Source: Lachnospiraceae bacterium (GTDB taxonomy: Bacteria > Bacillota > Clostridia > Lachnospirales > Lachnospiraceae). Taken from it: a stretch of 64,000 nucleotides of DNA. A model generated the notes under the pieces. That model did not search any database. It saw only the letters and a program-made list of their open reading frames with translations, and was not told the origin of the DNA. The translations under genes and the position numbers were made by a program. Within the stretch, counting starts at the first letter, position 1, and each line of letters starts with the position of its first letter. Of the stretch, positions 41,730-51,256 are shown piece after piece. The DNA is taken from positions 1 to 64,000 of the forward strand of contig QXWW01000007.1 of assembly GCA_009911185.1 (NCBI GenBank), read 5' to 3'.

Positions 41730-42932
41730 CTAGGTTATATTCTTTATGGCTTCATAGGTGCGTCTGCAGTTTTCCCTGTCCCATAAGTCAAAATATGCTG
41801 CATGACGCTGTAAATAAACATCCTCGTTCTGGAAATCCTGCTCCATCAGCTCTGCCAGCTTGTCCACAACCTGGTCTGGACGCTGGCAGACCGGGCCAAA
41901 ACCTTCCTTTTCAAAATCGAAGTCTCCCTTCCCATGATGGCTTTCCCTGAATTTTGCAGTGTCAAAATGATAATACACCAAAGGTTTCTTCATATAGGCA
42001 AAATCCATGGCGACGCTGGAAAAATCAGTCACCAGACACGCAGAAGTTTTCAACAATTCCTGCACGTCATATGCCGGCCAGGAGACCACTTTAATTCCCG
42101 GATGGCTTATTTGAAACGCCCCCAGAAAACGATGCATTTCCCGATGGGGGTAAAAAACAATTTCCAGTCCCTGTTCCTCCATAATCTGGTGAAGTCTTTT
42201 ATGGTTCAGCAGTTGGCTCCAGTATTGAAAATATTCTGTCTCTTTGAATTTTTCCAGTTCCCGCTGCGGATCCGGGCTGTGTATCTCATTTCTGATATAC
42301 ATTCTCCAGGTGGGCATAAACAAAATCTGCTTCCGATTCACCTTAAAATCATGAAGCTGGTCAAAACGGCACAGCCCCAGCTTCTGTACCCAGCCGCTGG
42401 GATACCCATAATGTTCGCTGACATACTTCCATTCTCTGTGCGTGCTGCAGACAAACAACCTCATTTTCGTATGCGGATAGTACAAAAATGTCAGATCCGC
42501 CGTAATAATCCCGTGCTGCAGAAATACCCTGACATTTTTCAAAATCCCATATACTTCCAGAACGTAGCAGATGGCGGCATTGGGCTTGCCCATTTTCTGG
42601 GAACTGATATTTTTGCTTGCCAAAAGATAATAGATCCAGTGCTTTAAACTGCCATAATGAACGGTCGCGCCAAGGTGCGATACCCGCGCAAAATCGGGAG
42701 AATGGCGGTTTATGGCATAAATTGCCTCCTGATTCGGGTGGTTTTCCCGCACATATTTAAAAAACCAGTATCCATTGTCCCTGGCCTCATATTCCGTATC
42801 GCAGATCAGCCATAAATCCCTGTGCCTGCCTTTGAAAAACCAGTGCAGCACCCAGGCAATGAGAAACTTAAATACGTGGCAGATATCTCCCGCCTTTACT
42901 CTCTTTAATTTTTCCCAAAAAGTCTGTTCCAT
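41730..42932 (-). CDS. CDP-glycerol glycerophosphotransferase-family protein, short form (TagB-like)
   Basis: This 400-aa protein is a nearly bare Glyphos_transf domain with LWLICDTEYEARDNGYWFF near residue 40, FLQHGIITADL near 140, LFMPTWRMYI near 205 and CLVTDFSSVAMDFAY near 303. Its length matches TagB, which adds the first glycerol-phosphate to the linkage unit, better than the polymerase TagF. It lies directly after the TagG/TagH exporter genes and before the 544-aa paralogue. Within the operon, one enzyme may prime and the other extend. That division is inferred from length only. Confidence 0.86.
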   Translation of the reverse strand: MEQTFWEKLKRVKAGDICHVFKFLIAWVLHWFFKGRHRDLWLICDTEYEARDNGYWFFKYVRENHPNQEAIYAINRHSPDFARVSHLGATVHYGSLKHWIYYLLASKNISSQKMGKPNAAICYVLEVYGILKNVRVFLQHGIITADLTFLYYPHTKMRLFVCSTHREWKYVSEHYGYPSGWVQKLGLCRFDQLHDFKVNRKQILFMPTWRMYIRNEIHSPDPQRELEKFKETEYFQYWSQLLNHKRLHQIMEEQGLEIVFYPHREMHRFLGAFQISHPGIKVVSWPAYDVQELLKTSACLVTDFSSVAMDFAYMKKPLVYYHFDTAKFRESHHGKGDFDFEKEGFGPVCQRPDQVVDKLAELMEQDFQNEDVYLQRHAAYFDLWDRENCRRTYEAIKNIT

Positions 42933-42944
42933 AACGATTTCTCT

Positions 42945-43682
42945 CTACTCAATTATTTTGCGGTAAGCCTTCGCTACGTTCTCAATTCCGCCGTACTCCA
43001 GCATCCTGCCATGCTCCAATATCATAGCCTTATTGCACAGGCGTTCTACCTGTTCCAGGGAATGAGATACAAACAGTACAGTGACGCCCTTGTCAAACAT
43101 ATCCATTACCTTTTTCTCACTTTTTTTACGGAATTTGGCATCGCCGACGGAAAGCACTTCATCCAGAATCAGGATATCCGGCTCCACCACCGTGGCAATA
43201 GAAAATCCCAGTCTTGCCCGCATACCGGAGGAATAATTCTTCAAAGGCACGTCAATAAACTTTTTCAGCTCTGAAAAATCAACGATCTCCTGAAATCTTT
43301 CATCAATAAAATCCTTGCTGTAGCCAAGCACCGAACCGTACAGATAAATATTTTCCGCTCCGGTATACTGCATATCAAAACCGGCTCCCAGTTCCAGCAT
43401 TGGCGCCAGCACGCCACGGCGGGTCACTTTCCCTTCCGTAGGTTTGAAAACGCCCGCAATCACTTTTAAAAGCGTGCTTTTACCTGCTCCGTTTAGTCCT
43501 AAAATTCCAAGCCGTTCCCCTTTATTTAATGTAAAATTAATATCTTTTAACGCCCAAAACTCATCATACTTTATCTCCCTTTTTACAAATTTGATAAAGT
43601 ACTCTTTGATACTGTCTATCTTTTCCTGGCTCAAATTGAATTTCATGCCGACATGGTCTACCTTTATAACTTCTTTCCCCAT
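42945..43682 (-). CDS. Teichoic-acid/polysaccharide ABC exporter ATPase (TagH/Wzt-short)
   Basis: The 245-aa ATPase has Walker A LGLNGAGKST near residue 62, the signature NYSSGMRARLGFS near 145 and Walker B DILILDEVLSVGD near 168. It lacks a C-terminal glycan-binding domain, unlike the second exporter ATPase at 51257. It pairs with the permease gene just upstream to move a lipid-linked polymer out of the cell. I set the start at the ATG at 43682, with AAGGAGATACAA directly before; the frame is open to 43769, but that part overlaps the permease gene. Confidence 0.92.
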   Translation of the reverse strand: MGKEVIKVDHVGMKFNLSQEKIDSIKEYFIKFVKREIKYDEFWALKDINFTLNKGERLGILGLNGAGKSTLLKVIAGVFKPTEGKVTRRGVLAPMLELGAGFDMQYTGAENIYLYGSVLGYSKDFIDERFQEIVDFSELKKFIDVPLKNYSSGMRARLGFSIATVVEPDILILDEVLSVGDAKFRKKSEKKVMDMFDKGVTVLFVSHSLEQVERLCNKAMILEHGRMLEYGGIENVAKAYRKIIE

Positions 43683-43692
43683 TTGTATCTCC

Positions 43693-44475
43693 TTATATGT
43701 GCAGAATAAATTCGTCCTGTTTTTTATAGAATATCCATAACCCGAAGAGCAATACGAATACACTGGCAAATGCTGAATACGCCAGCATTTTTGTATTCAT
43801 AACTTCTCCAAACAATCCGGAACGGAAATTATCAATAATACAGAAGAGAGGATTCATTTTCAGCAGCCAGCCCTTCCCGCTTTTTATCAGATTATCCGGA
43901 TAATAAAATATCGCGCAGGTATACATCACTAACATCAGGATAACGTTCCATAAATACTCCATGTCGCGGAAAAAAACGCCCACCGTCGCCAATATCATAC
44001 CCACGCCAAATGAAAATACCATCAGAAGTAAAAGAGGGATAATGATCTGAAGGGAATAAACACTGGGATATACTCCCATGATAAGCGATACCACCGCCAA
44101 AACAATCAGCGAAAGCGCAAAAATTACGTAATTAAACATTACGCTCGACAAAGGATACAGGTATTTGGGAACATATACCCTTTTAATCATGGCTGCGTTA
44201 CCGCGTATGGAGCGCAAAGCCGCGCCTGTGGACTGCGAAAAAAAGGAATACAATAGACGGCCGGACAGCACATATACGGCAAAGGTCCTTTCATTGTGTC
44301 CCAATAAGGTTCCAAATATGACAGTCAGCACAATCATGGTTAACAGAGGTTCCAGTAAAGACCAGAAAATACCCAGATAAGATCTGCGGTATTTTAATTT
44401 AATTCCTTTTTTTACCAGTTCCCACAACAGATAACGGTATCGGAAAAAATTCCTGATTCTCTCCTTCATAATCAT
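43693..44475 (-). CDS. ABC-2 exporter permease (TagG/Wzm-like)
   Basis: The 260-aa membrane protein has six hydrophobic segments and the polysaccharide-export permease pattern: RYLLWELVKKGIKLKYRRSYLGIFWSLLEPLL at the N-terminus and VPKYLYPLSSVMFNYVIF in the middle. With the ATPase following 11 bases downstream it makes a TagGH/Wzm-Wzt-type exporter. Two ATGs (44475, 44469) lie behind AAAGGTGGAGA; either may be used. This exporter sits next to the two stand-alone glycerophosphotransferases, so a teichoic-acid-like cargo is the simplest idea. Confidence 0.91.
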   Translation of the reverse strand: MIMKERIRNFFRYRYLLWELVKKGIKLKYRRSYLGIFWSLLEPLLTMIVLTVIFGTLLGHNERTFAVYVLSGRLLYSFFSQSTGAALRSIRGNAAMIKRVYVPKYLYPLSSVMFNYVIFALSLIVLAVVSLIMGVYPSVYSLQIIIPLLLLMVFSFGVGMILATVGVFFRDMEYLWNVILMLVMYTCAIFYYPDNLIKSGKGWLLKMNPLFCIIDNFRSGLFGEVMNTKMLAYSAFASVFVLLFGLWIFYKKQDEFILHI

Positions 44476-44489
44476 TCTCCACCTTTCAT

Positions 44490-45236
44490 CTACAGATATT
44501 TTAAAACCCCATGGAACATATACATGAGGAAATAATAACAGGATCTAAGCGTACCAAAGCCCATATAGCGATATACGCCGAACTGCATCCTTGCGGATTT
44601 CAGCTTATTTCTGGATTTGCCCCCCCGGCTCATCCTGGATTTTAACAGCGGTTCGTTCACACCGCACGCGGCGCCGTATTTAGAAAGAACCTGAAGCCAG
44701 AGAATGTAGTCTTCATGAAGCTCGTCATGGCACATGTAAAATTCCCTTGCCGCCTCCGCTCTCATTACCACAGAGGAACAGGCAATACGGTTGGTTCTAA
44801 GCAGCATGGAATAGGTAATCTCTTCCGGCACCCCTATGGTTTTTCCCTGGCTTGTGCCGTCCGGATTCATCAACTCTCTTCCGGTACAGCAAAGTACCTG
44901 TCCCGTCTCCTCTAAGAGCCTGCACTGCAGTTTAAGTTTCCCCTGCGCCCACCAGTCGTCGGCGTCCAAAAACGCTATATATTTCCCTGATGCGTGCCGG
45001 ATTCCCCGGTTACGGCTCTCTGCCACTCCCAGATTTTGCTCATTGCGCAGCAGGATCACTTTCTTTTCGTTTGTATAACGCGCCGCAATTGCCGCTGTGC
45101 GGTCTGTGGAACAATCATCGATTACGAAAAGCTCCAGCAAAACATCCTGGGACAATACCGACTCAATGGCGGCGGCAATATATTTTTCTGCATTATATGC
45201 CGGCATAATCACCGACACCAGCGCTTCCTCCTGCAT
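44490..45236 (-). CDS. GT2 glycosyltransferase
   Basis: The 248-aa product has a standard GT2 domain with VSVIMPAYNAEKYIAAAIESVL at the start, FVIDDCSTDRT near 33 and IAFLDADDWWAQGKL near 88 (DxDD). A basic C-terminal segment without clear helices follows (KSRNKLKSARMQFG). It probably adds one sugar to the lipid-linked precursor at the inner membrane face, right after the initiating transferase encoded just upstream. The frame can start at a TTG at 45248, but the ATG at 45236 has GGAGGAGCCT immediately before it and is the better start. Confidence 0.87.
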   Translation of the reverse strand: MQEEALVSVIMPAYNAEKYIAAAIESVLSQDVLLELFVIDDCSTDRTAAIAARYTNEKKVILLRNEQNLGVAESRNRGIRHASGKYIAFLDADDWWAQGKLKLQCRLLEETGQVLCCTGRELMNPDGTSQGKTIGVPEEITYSMLLRTNRIACSSVVMRAEAAREFYMCHDELHEDYILWLQVLSKYGAACGVNEPLLKSRMSRGGKSRNKLKSARMQFGVYRYMGFGTLRSCYYFLMYMFHGVLKYL

Positions 45237-45249
45237 AGGCTCCTCCAAA

Positions 45250-46611
45250 CTATTTCTTTATGGCTGTCACCTGCCCTTTATCAATTCCTTCTGTATTCTC
45301 TTTCTGGAATATAATCTTAAAGGTCATAAGCATCAGTTTTAAATCCAGCCACACAGAATAAGTTTCAATATAAGTCAGATCCAGTTTCAGTTTATCATAA
45401 GGCGTCGTATTGTATTTTCCGTACACCTGTGCATACCCGGTTAAGCCGGCCTTTACCTTGAGGCGGAAACTAAATTCCGGAATAATGCGCTCGTATTCAT
45501 TGGCGATTATTTCCCGTTCCGGACGGGGGCCGACAAAAGACATGTCCCCCTTTAAAATATTAAAAATCTGGGGAAGCTCATCCAGATGGGTTCTGCGGAT
45601 AATCCGCCCTACCGGGGTAATGCGATCGTCGTCTTTCCTGGCAAGCTGGGCGCCGCCCTTTTCTGAATCGGTGCGCATACTGCGGAACTTAATAATTTTA
45701 AAAATTTCACCGTCCCTGGTAAGCCGCTCCTGCGTATAAAAAACAGGCCCCTTGTCATAAAGTTTGATACCTGCTGCAATCAGAAGAAGAACCGGAGAAG
45801 AGATCACAATAGCAGTCAGCGAAAATACGATATCCATGGTTCGCTTTACAAATCGCTGCTCAATGGTAAGCCCCCGGTTTCTTGACAGCATCAGGGGTGA
45901 GTCAAACAGATGTATTTCCTCTGTACCAGTAAGTATGATATCTGAAATCTTAGGTGTGATATAGGTACGCTTCCCCTGGTCAAAGCAGAATTTTAAAATA
46001 GGATTACGCATTTTGGTCGGCAGATCGCAAAGTACCACCGCCTCGTATTCCAATATTTTTTGGTATAACGCCTTGTAGCCCATATAAACACTGGCCGTCG
46101 CACACACATTATATTTATCCTTCCGGGAATTGATTTTACCGATAAGATCGTCCGGCGAATTTTTCCCATAAATGACAATCATTTTCCTGGGTGGATAGAG
46201 TCTTGTATATATCACTCTCACAAGATAGATACAGGGAAAAATGACCAGCAGATCCAACCCTGTCAACAACAGCATGGGCGTCACAGGCATATAATCGTTG
46301 GCAATCAGGCATACCTGAAAGTAACCGATCACATTGGCGCATAGTATCGCCAGAATCTGTGACAGGCAAACGTCGCTCATCCGCAGATAGCCAATCCGGT
46401 AACCTCCGAACGTTCTGGTAAAAAAATACATAATTAAAGCATACATACCTATCATCGCCCAATTTCCGCGATTCCAGAAACGATGCGCCTTCGACAGCAT
46501 CGGATAGTACATCTCGTACCAAATATAGGCAAACAATGCCGCCTCACAGGCCAGCATAAGATAATTCGCTGTCAAATTCAATAAATGCTTATACTGTTCT
46601 CTTCTACTCAT
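45250..46611 (-). CDS. Polyprenyl glycosylphosphotransferase (WbaP/WcaJ/CpsE-like)
   Basis: The 453-aa protein has four to five N-terminal helices (about 10-130), a Rossmann-like middle domain (about 140-235) and the C-terminal bacterial sugar transferase domain (about 255-450): RTMDIVFSLTAIVISSPVLL, then KFRSMRTDSEK near 310, RRTHLDELPQIFN near 345 and DMSFVGPRPER near 365. These enzymes start polymer synthesis by moving a sugar-1-phosphate from a nucleotide sugar to undecaprenyl phosphate. It is the only initiating enzyme in the window. It begins 4 bases after the stop of the methyltransferase-kinase gene and has RBS AAGGATAGAATT. Confidence 0.93.
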   Translation of the reverse strand: MSRREQYKHLLNLTANYLMLACEAALFAYIWYEMYYPMLSKAHRFWNRGNWAMIGMYALIMYFFTRTFGGYRIGYLRMSDVCLSQILAILCANVIGYFQVCLIANDYMPVTPMLLLTGLDLLVIFPCIYLVRVIYTRLYPPRKMIVIYGKNSPDDLIGKINSRKDKYNVCATASVYMGYKALYQKILEYEAVVLCDLPTKMRNPILKFCFDQGKRTYITPKISDIILTGTEEIHLFDSPLMLSRNRGLTIEQRFVKRTMDIVFSLTAIVISSPVLLLIAAGIKLYDKGPVFYTQERLTRDGEIFKIIKFRSMRTDSEKGGAQLARKDDDRITPVGRIIRRTHLDELPQIFNILKGDMSFVGPRPEREIIANEYERIIPEFSFRLKVKAGLTGYAQVYGKYNTTPYDKLKLDLTYIETYSVWLDLKLMLMTFKIIFQKENTEGIDKGQVTAIKK

Positions 46612-46615
46612 AATT

Positions 46616-48775
46616 CTATCCTTTTACCAGTTTGCGGATTTTCTTCTTCACCCGCTTCCTGGTATTCATCTTGTCCATAAGAAGGGCTGCCGTCTCTTCT
46701 TCCAAAATGCTAATGTCATAAGAAACCTCCACCCGTCGGTTTTTTGGCGGCATTTCTTCTATTATAATCTTTGGGTCAGAATTGTCAAATAAATAACAGT
46801 TTTTTTCCAGTTCAAACCCTGTAGTATCGTACTTCACCGGAGTATTCTCTCCCTGCCAGGACAGCCTCACATCCTTTAAAATGCAGGCGCTTAATGCCGG
46901 ATCAATCCAGGCTGCAGTGGCCTGGTCTGGAATTGTGACAGAATAGTCAAGATGTTCCTCACAGCCTGTTTCAATGAAATAAGACTGTTCTTCCGTAAAT
47001 CCCTGGCCATAGTCAAGATACACCTGCACCCTTCTTCGATTCGTTTCCGCCAGTAAATCTCCTATCGGCAGCGCCTTCTTGCCCATGGTATGATAAAGGC
47101 TGTAAGGAGAAACACTGTTTCCTGTAATGTATTTTTGAAATTGCCGTTCCATCTGCCGGTAAATTTCCCGCTGTTTAGACGAGATATGAAATTCTTCATA
47201 AAAGTCAAACGTTTCTTTTAATCTTCTGCGCGCGGGCGCTCCTTCCAGATAGTAATGCAGGGCGCGGTACAAAATAAACGCCACTGGCACCGGAAAGAAA
47301 AACGTCCATTCATAATCCAATACATGCCAGCGCTGATCCTTAGTACGAAGAAGATTGGAAAATATCAGGTCAACATCCGCCACTGGCACCGCCTGCTCTT
47401 CCTCTGTAACTGCTATCGCGCCAAATACCCGCTGAAATTCGGGCGTCATCTCAAAAACTGTCACAGGCGCGCTGTCTCTGATTCTGATAATGCCTTCCCT
47501 GAGCCTGTCCGCAGCCTCTTTGAGACGGTTTTGTTCCAAAAGCCCATCCAGTTCTTCTTCCAGGGTAATACCTTCCAGGTATTCAAATTCTGCCCTGTCT
47601 CCTTTCAGCACGCACGCATTGACCGAGAGCAATCCCTTTTCCTGCCATAAGGATTTCAGCCTTCTTGCCGCTTCTGCCATATGGCTTATATGTTTTTGTC
47701 CCTCATGATGTTCGGCCTTTTTATACATAATATTGTTTCCTGCCAGGTCCATTACCATCCGGGTCTGAATCGAAAATTCTGCCGCCCTGCCGCTGGAATA
47801 TTTTGTATAAACCGGCATGTTCTGTCCCAGCGCAGCGGTGTCGGCTTCTTTTTCAGCGTCCGGTTTCCGAATCTCTACAAAAAAAGAATTGGCGTACAGG
47901 GGAAACAGTCCGTCTTTTATGATTTGGTCGTACACTCTGCCCTCGTCCATCAACACCAGACGGTCCCGGTCAAAGTTACAGATATTTTGATTCAGCTCTC
48001 CCAGACGGGGCAGATATGCATCTGAATAAATCACTCTGGGAAGCTTATAATCCGGATAGGGATAATAAAATTTATAATCTGTATATCCGCATTCCTCCAT
48101 AATCCGAATCAGTTCCGTCCTGGTAAACGTACGCACAGATTCTGCAGCAGGATATCCTTCCAGCCCTTCAAAATACGTGCCTGCGTGATCTTCCCGGCAG
48201 CCCGCCCAATACTTTAATCCAAATTTATTTTCAATCGCCAGCAGCAGTTTTCCGCCCGGACGCACATGCTTCATAACAGTAGCCAGGAAATCATGATACG
48301 GTTTCTCCCCGCCAATATAGCCTCTGCCATACTCGAATACGCCAATCAGGGTAGCATAGTCGAAATCTTTCTCCAGATCCCGTTCCACATCCTGAAAATT
48401 CCCCAGGCAGATTTTAATATTGCCGCTGTCCTTATGCCGTACCGCATTGATCATACTGCGCTTTTTAGAGAGATCGATACAGGTAACTTCTCCTGCCGCT
48501 TTCGCTATAGCTCCGGTAACTGCTCCGCACCCTGAACCCACTTCCAGCACCTTTGCCCCTGGTGTAAAAGGATACCAGCTTAAGATATTTTCACGTTCAT
48601 AGGCGAGATGATACATCACCGCCCAATTCTCTTCCCTGGCAATCACCCGGGGATATTCCTCCTGGGGATACGTCCGCACCAGCTCTAAAATATGATCCTC
48701 AACCGCACCGTCACTGTAGAGATCTTCTCCTGGATAATGGGTATCATCCAGAACAACGTTTCCAATTTTTTCCAT
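46616..48775 (-). CDS. WbdD-like methyltransferase-kinase fusion
   Basis: The N-terminal part (about 60-310) of this 719-aa protein is a class I methyltransferase with motif I VLEVGSGCGAVTGAIA near residue 75, VTCIDLSKKR near 97 and the post-motif LLLAIENKFGLKYW near 185. After a linker, residues about 340-560 look like a small kinase fold: NIMYKKA (possible ATP Lys), FEYLEGITLEEEL (hinge), DVDLIFSNLL (catalytic Asp and Asn) and HVLDYEW (metal Asp). A beta-rich domain and a basic tail follow. This order matches WbdD, which phosphorylates and methylates the non-reducing end of a Wzm/Wzt-exported O antigen to stop growth. The nearby Wzt has the cap-recognition type of C-terminus. The kinase call is from motif spacing only. 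Confidence 0.7.
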   Translation of the reverse strand: MEKIGNVVLDDTHYPGEDLYSDGAVEDHILELVRTYPQEEYPRVIAREENWAVMYHLAYERENILSWYPFTPGAKVLEVGSGCGAVTGAIAKAAGEVTCIDLSKKRSMINAVRHKDSGNIKICLGNFQDVERDLEKDFDYATLIGVFEYGRGYIGGEKPYHDFLATVMKHVRPGGKLLLAIENKFGLKYWAGCREDHAGTYFEGLEGYPAAESVRTFTRTELIRIMEECGYTDYKFYYPYPDYKLPRVIYSDAYLPRLGELNQNICNFDRDRLVLMDEGRVYDQIIKDGLFPLYANSFFVEIRKPDAEKEADTAALGQNMPVYTKYSSGRAAEFSIQTRMVMDLAGNNIMYKKAEHHEGQKHISHMAEAARRLKSLWQEKGLLSVNACVLKGDRAEFEYLEGITLEEELDGLLEQNRLKEAADRLREGIIRIRDSAPVTVFEMTPEFQRVFGAIAVTEEEQAVPVADVDLIFSNLLRTKDQRWHVLDYEWTFFFPVPVAFILYRALHYYLEGAPARRRLKETFDFYEEFHISSKQREIYRQMERQFQKYITGNSVSPYSLYHTMGKKALPIGDLLAETNRRRVQVYLDYGQGFTEEQSYFIETGCEEHLDYSVTIPDQATAAWIDPALSACILKDVRLSWQGENTPVKYDTTGFELEKNCYLFDNSDPKIIIEEMPPKNRRVEVSYDISILEEETAALLMDKMNTRKRVKKKIRKLVKG

Positions 48776-48802
48776 TGCAATTTCCGCCTTTCCGCAAGAG
48801 GC

Positions 48803-51238
48803 TTACACCTGTTTCAGTGAAAAATCTGCTTTTGACAAGGTAAGATTCGGATTATAATAGGGATCCCCCCGGTCCATATATTCTTTCCATTTCGTCACAA
48901 AATACTTCATTTCTTTGTAATAACGCTCCTGCTTCTCTGGAGAGTCCTCCAGCCCTCTGGACTTGGATTCGTAATGATAGAGCTGAGCGTAAGGGTTATA
49001 AACCACCAGTTTTCCCAATTCCCGCACTTTCATACAGTAGTCGATATCGTTAAACGCCACCACCAGTTCTTCCGTCATCCCACCCGCCTGCAAAAATACA
49101 GATTTCTTCGTCATCATACAGGCCGCTGTGACTGCGCTGTAATCCTGCGCACAGATAATCCGCGAAAAATAACCGTTTGCCTGACGGTCAAAACCGATAA
49201 AGGTATGTCCTGCAATCCCGCCGAAACCAATCACCACTCCCGCATGCTGAATGGTATTGTCTTCATAATAAAGTCTTGCGCCCACAACACCCACATCTTC
49301 CCGCATACAGTAGCCCAGAAGCTGCCACAGGCAGTCAGGGTTTATCATCTCCGTGTCATTATTTAAAAGTAAGAGATACTCTCCGTTTGCAAACTCTGCA
49401 CCGAAATTATTGATGGCGGAAAAGTTAAATCCGCCCTCCCAGCAGACGACGCGCGCCTTTTCATTTTCCTCTTCCAGCTTCTTATAATATGCAAAGGTTT
49501 CCTGCAGTTCACTGTTATTTTCAATGATAATAAATTCATAATTGCGGTAGGTGGAAGTCTTTTCTATGGATTGAATACACTTTTGTAAATCTTGTGTATG
49601 ATCCTTATTCGGTATCAAAATAGAAATCAGCGGCTGTTCCTGCCATTGCCAGACCGTCCGGTAAAGTCCCGGATATTCTCCCATCTCCACCTTCGCCGGA
49701 AGGTTCCTTCTGGCATAGTGCGCCTCTATGGCACGTTTTCCCGCCTCAAAAGCATACCGTTTGCTCTCGGGATTCTCTGCCGTAGAATTTTCATGTGCCC
49801 GCCAATGGTACAACACCTTGGGTATATGATGAATATTTCTGGTATGCTCTGTACACCGCAGCACAAAGTCATAATCCTGCGCTCCGTCAAATGCTCCGTC
49901 TAACAGCCCTGTTTTTTCAAGCAGCGTCCGCTTCACCACCACCAGATGGCAGAAATAATTCATGCTGCACAGAAGGTCCGGATTGTAGTCCGACTTAAAA
50001 TGCGGTTCAAAATACCGTTTCCCGTTCATGGAAATCTTGTCTTCATCCGAATAAATCAATTCCGTCTGCGGATGCTTCTGCAATGCAAGCGCACATTCAT
50101 ATAAAGCGTCCTCTGTCAGCAAATCATCATGATCCGCGAACACAATGTAATCTCCAGACGCTCTCTGGATTGCTGCATTGGTGTTATCAGAGATTTTAAG
50201 AGGAGTCTCGTGTCGGATCACTTTTACCCTCTTCTCTCTCTGTTCCAGTTTACCCAGATAAGGTTCCAGCGGCGAGGGCGCTCCGCTGCCATCTGACAGA
50301 CAAAGCTCCCAGTTCTCATACGTCTGCGACTGAATGGAATCTACTAACTGCTGCAGATATTTTTCCGGGGTCTTGTACAAAGGCACCACAATGGAAAACA
50401 ACGGCTTTTGCCGCCAGTTTTCCCGCCGCTGCCTGAAAAGCTCTTCTTCTGTGGGCGTCACGGCACGCCGGTATTTCTCATAATCTCCCTGGGGCGCAGA
50501 TTTTTGCATCAGCACCTGCATGGTACGGGTACAAAATTCTTTCATTCCATGACGCTGTAAAAATCTCATCCCTTTGCCGAGATAACTGCTTCCCATCACA
50601 TTTTCAAAGAGAAATGTAGTCATAACAGGTACTTTCACCCTGGTCCTGCGGCTTCCATTGGAAAATTCCAGCCACACCTGGGCCAACCCATGATGCGGCA
50701 GGGTAATCTCAAATCCCGCGTCTTTTAAGCTGTCCGTCTCCCGATAGACCTGCGCCACGTCTCTGCGTTCATGCCAGGAAGTCTCAGCGGGCAGTTCTCT
50801 GCCGCCAGGTCCAAAAGCCCTCACCGTCACAGAAGTGGCAGACGCCGCCCATCCTTTAATATAACATGTTCCTTTTTCCAGCACGGTCTGCTCCACGAAC
50901 AGGTCCAATTCCTGCTGCTGTTTTAACAGAGCGGATACCTTCTTCTGAAATACTGGCTGCCCACCGGCGTTTACCGCTAATTCCTGGCTATGATGAAAGT
51001 TCTCCGGCAGCGCCACATACAGAAAATATTCCTCTTCTATGCCCAGGTCATATATCATATAACGCTGGCGTACTTCCATTCCGTCATATTTTTTCATATT
51101 CCAGGGAAGCTCTCTGCCATCCAGGGTGACCGTAAGCCTGTCCTCCGCCTCCATCTCATACTTCCACCCCTGTATCACCAGGACCTGTTTTTCCTCTATG
51201 TGAAATCTGACTCTCACTACATTAAATTTTTCCAGCAT
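48803..51238 (-). CDS. Double GT2 glycosyltransferase with N-terminal beta domains
   Basis: The 811-aa product begins with two beta-sandwich-like segments (about 1-95, 105-205) and then carries two GT2 domains. The first (about 285-500) has FSIVVPLYKTPEKYLQQLV, VFADHDDLLTEDAL and a DYDFVLR acceptor region. The second (about 535-780) has ISILIPNKDHTQDLQKCI, LLLLNNDTEMINPD and FNDIDYCMKVRELG. Both keep their metal-binding acids, so the enzyme may add two different sugars or make two linkages; rhamnosyltransferases of this tandem build are known in other loci. rmlA and rmlC lie upstream in the same operon. The start follows AGAGGACAGAAAAT. Confidence 0.88.
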   Translation of the reverse strand: MLEKFNVVRVRFHIEEKQVLVIQGWKYEMEAEDRLTVTLDGRELPWNMKKYDGMEVRQRYMIYDLGIEEEYFLYVALPENFHHSQELAVNAGGQPVFQKKVSALLKQQQELDLFVEQTVLEKGTCYIKGWAASATSVTVRAFGPGGRELPAETSWHERRDVAQVYRETDSLKDAGFEITLPHHGLAQVWLEFSNGSRRTRVKVPVMTTFLFENVMGSSYLGKGMRFLQRHGMKEFCTRTMQVLMQKSAPQGDYEKYRRAVTPTEEELFRQRRENWRQKPLFSIVVPLYKTPEKYLQQLVDSIQSQTYENWELCLSDGSGAPSPLEPYLGKLEQREKRVKVIRHETPLKISDNTNAAIQRASGDYIVFADHDDLLTEDALYECALALQKHPQTELIYSDEDKISMNGKRYFEPHFKSDYNPDLLCSMNYFCHLVVVKRTLLEKTGLLDGAFDGAQDYDFVLRCTEHTRNIHHIPKVLYHWRAHENSTAENPESKRYAFEAGKRAIEAHYARRNLPAKVEMGEYPGLYRTVWQWQEQPLISILIPNKDHTQDLQKCIQSIEKTSTYRNYEFIIIENNSELQETFAYYKKLEEENEKARVVCWEGGFNFSAINNFGAEFANGEYLLLLNNDTEMINPDCLWQLLGYCMREDVGVVGARLYYEDNTIQHAGVVIGFGGIAGHTFIGFDRQANGYFSRIICAQDYSAVTAACMMTKKSVFLQAGGMTEELVVAFNDIDYCMKVRELGKLVVYNPYAQLYHYESKSRGLEDSPEKQERYYKEMKYFVTKWKEYMDRGDPYYNPNLTLSKADFSLKQV

Positions 51239-51256
51239 ATTTTCTGTCCTCTGATT

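Noticed and set aside
41934-42647. 237-codon plus-strand open frame opposite the short glycerophosphotransferase gene
   Set aside because: It lies fully antisense to a gene with clear Glyphos_transf motifs, has no convincing RBS and no recognisable domain; a shadow frame. The same holds for the long plus-strand frames at 29656-30294, 40848-41414, 32... and 60772-61323.
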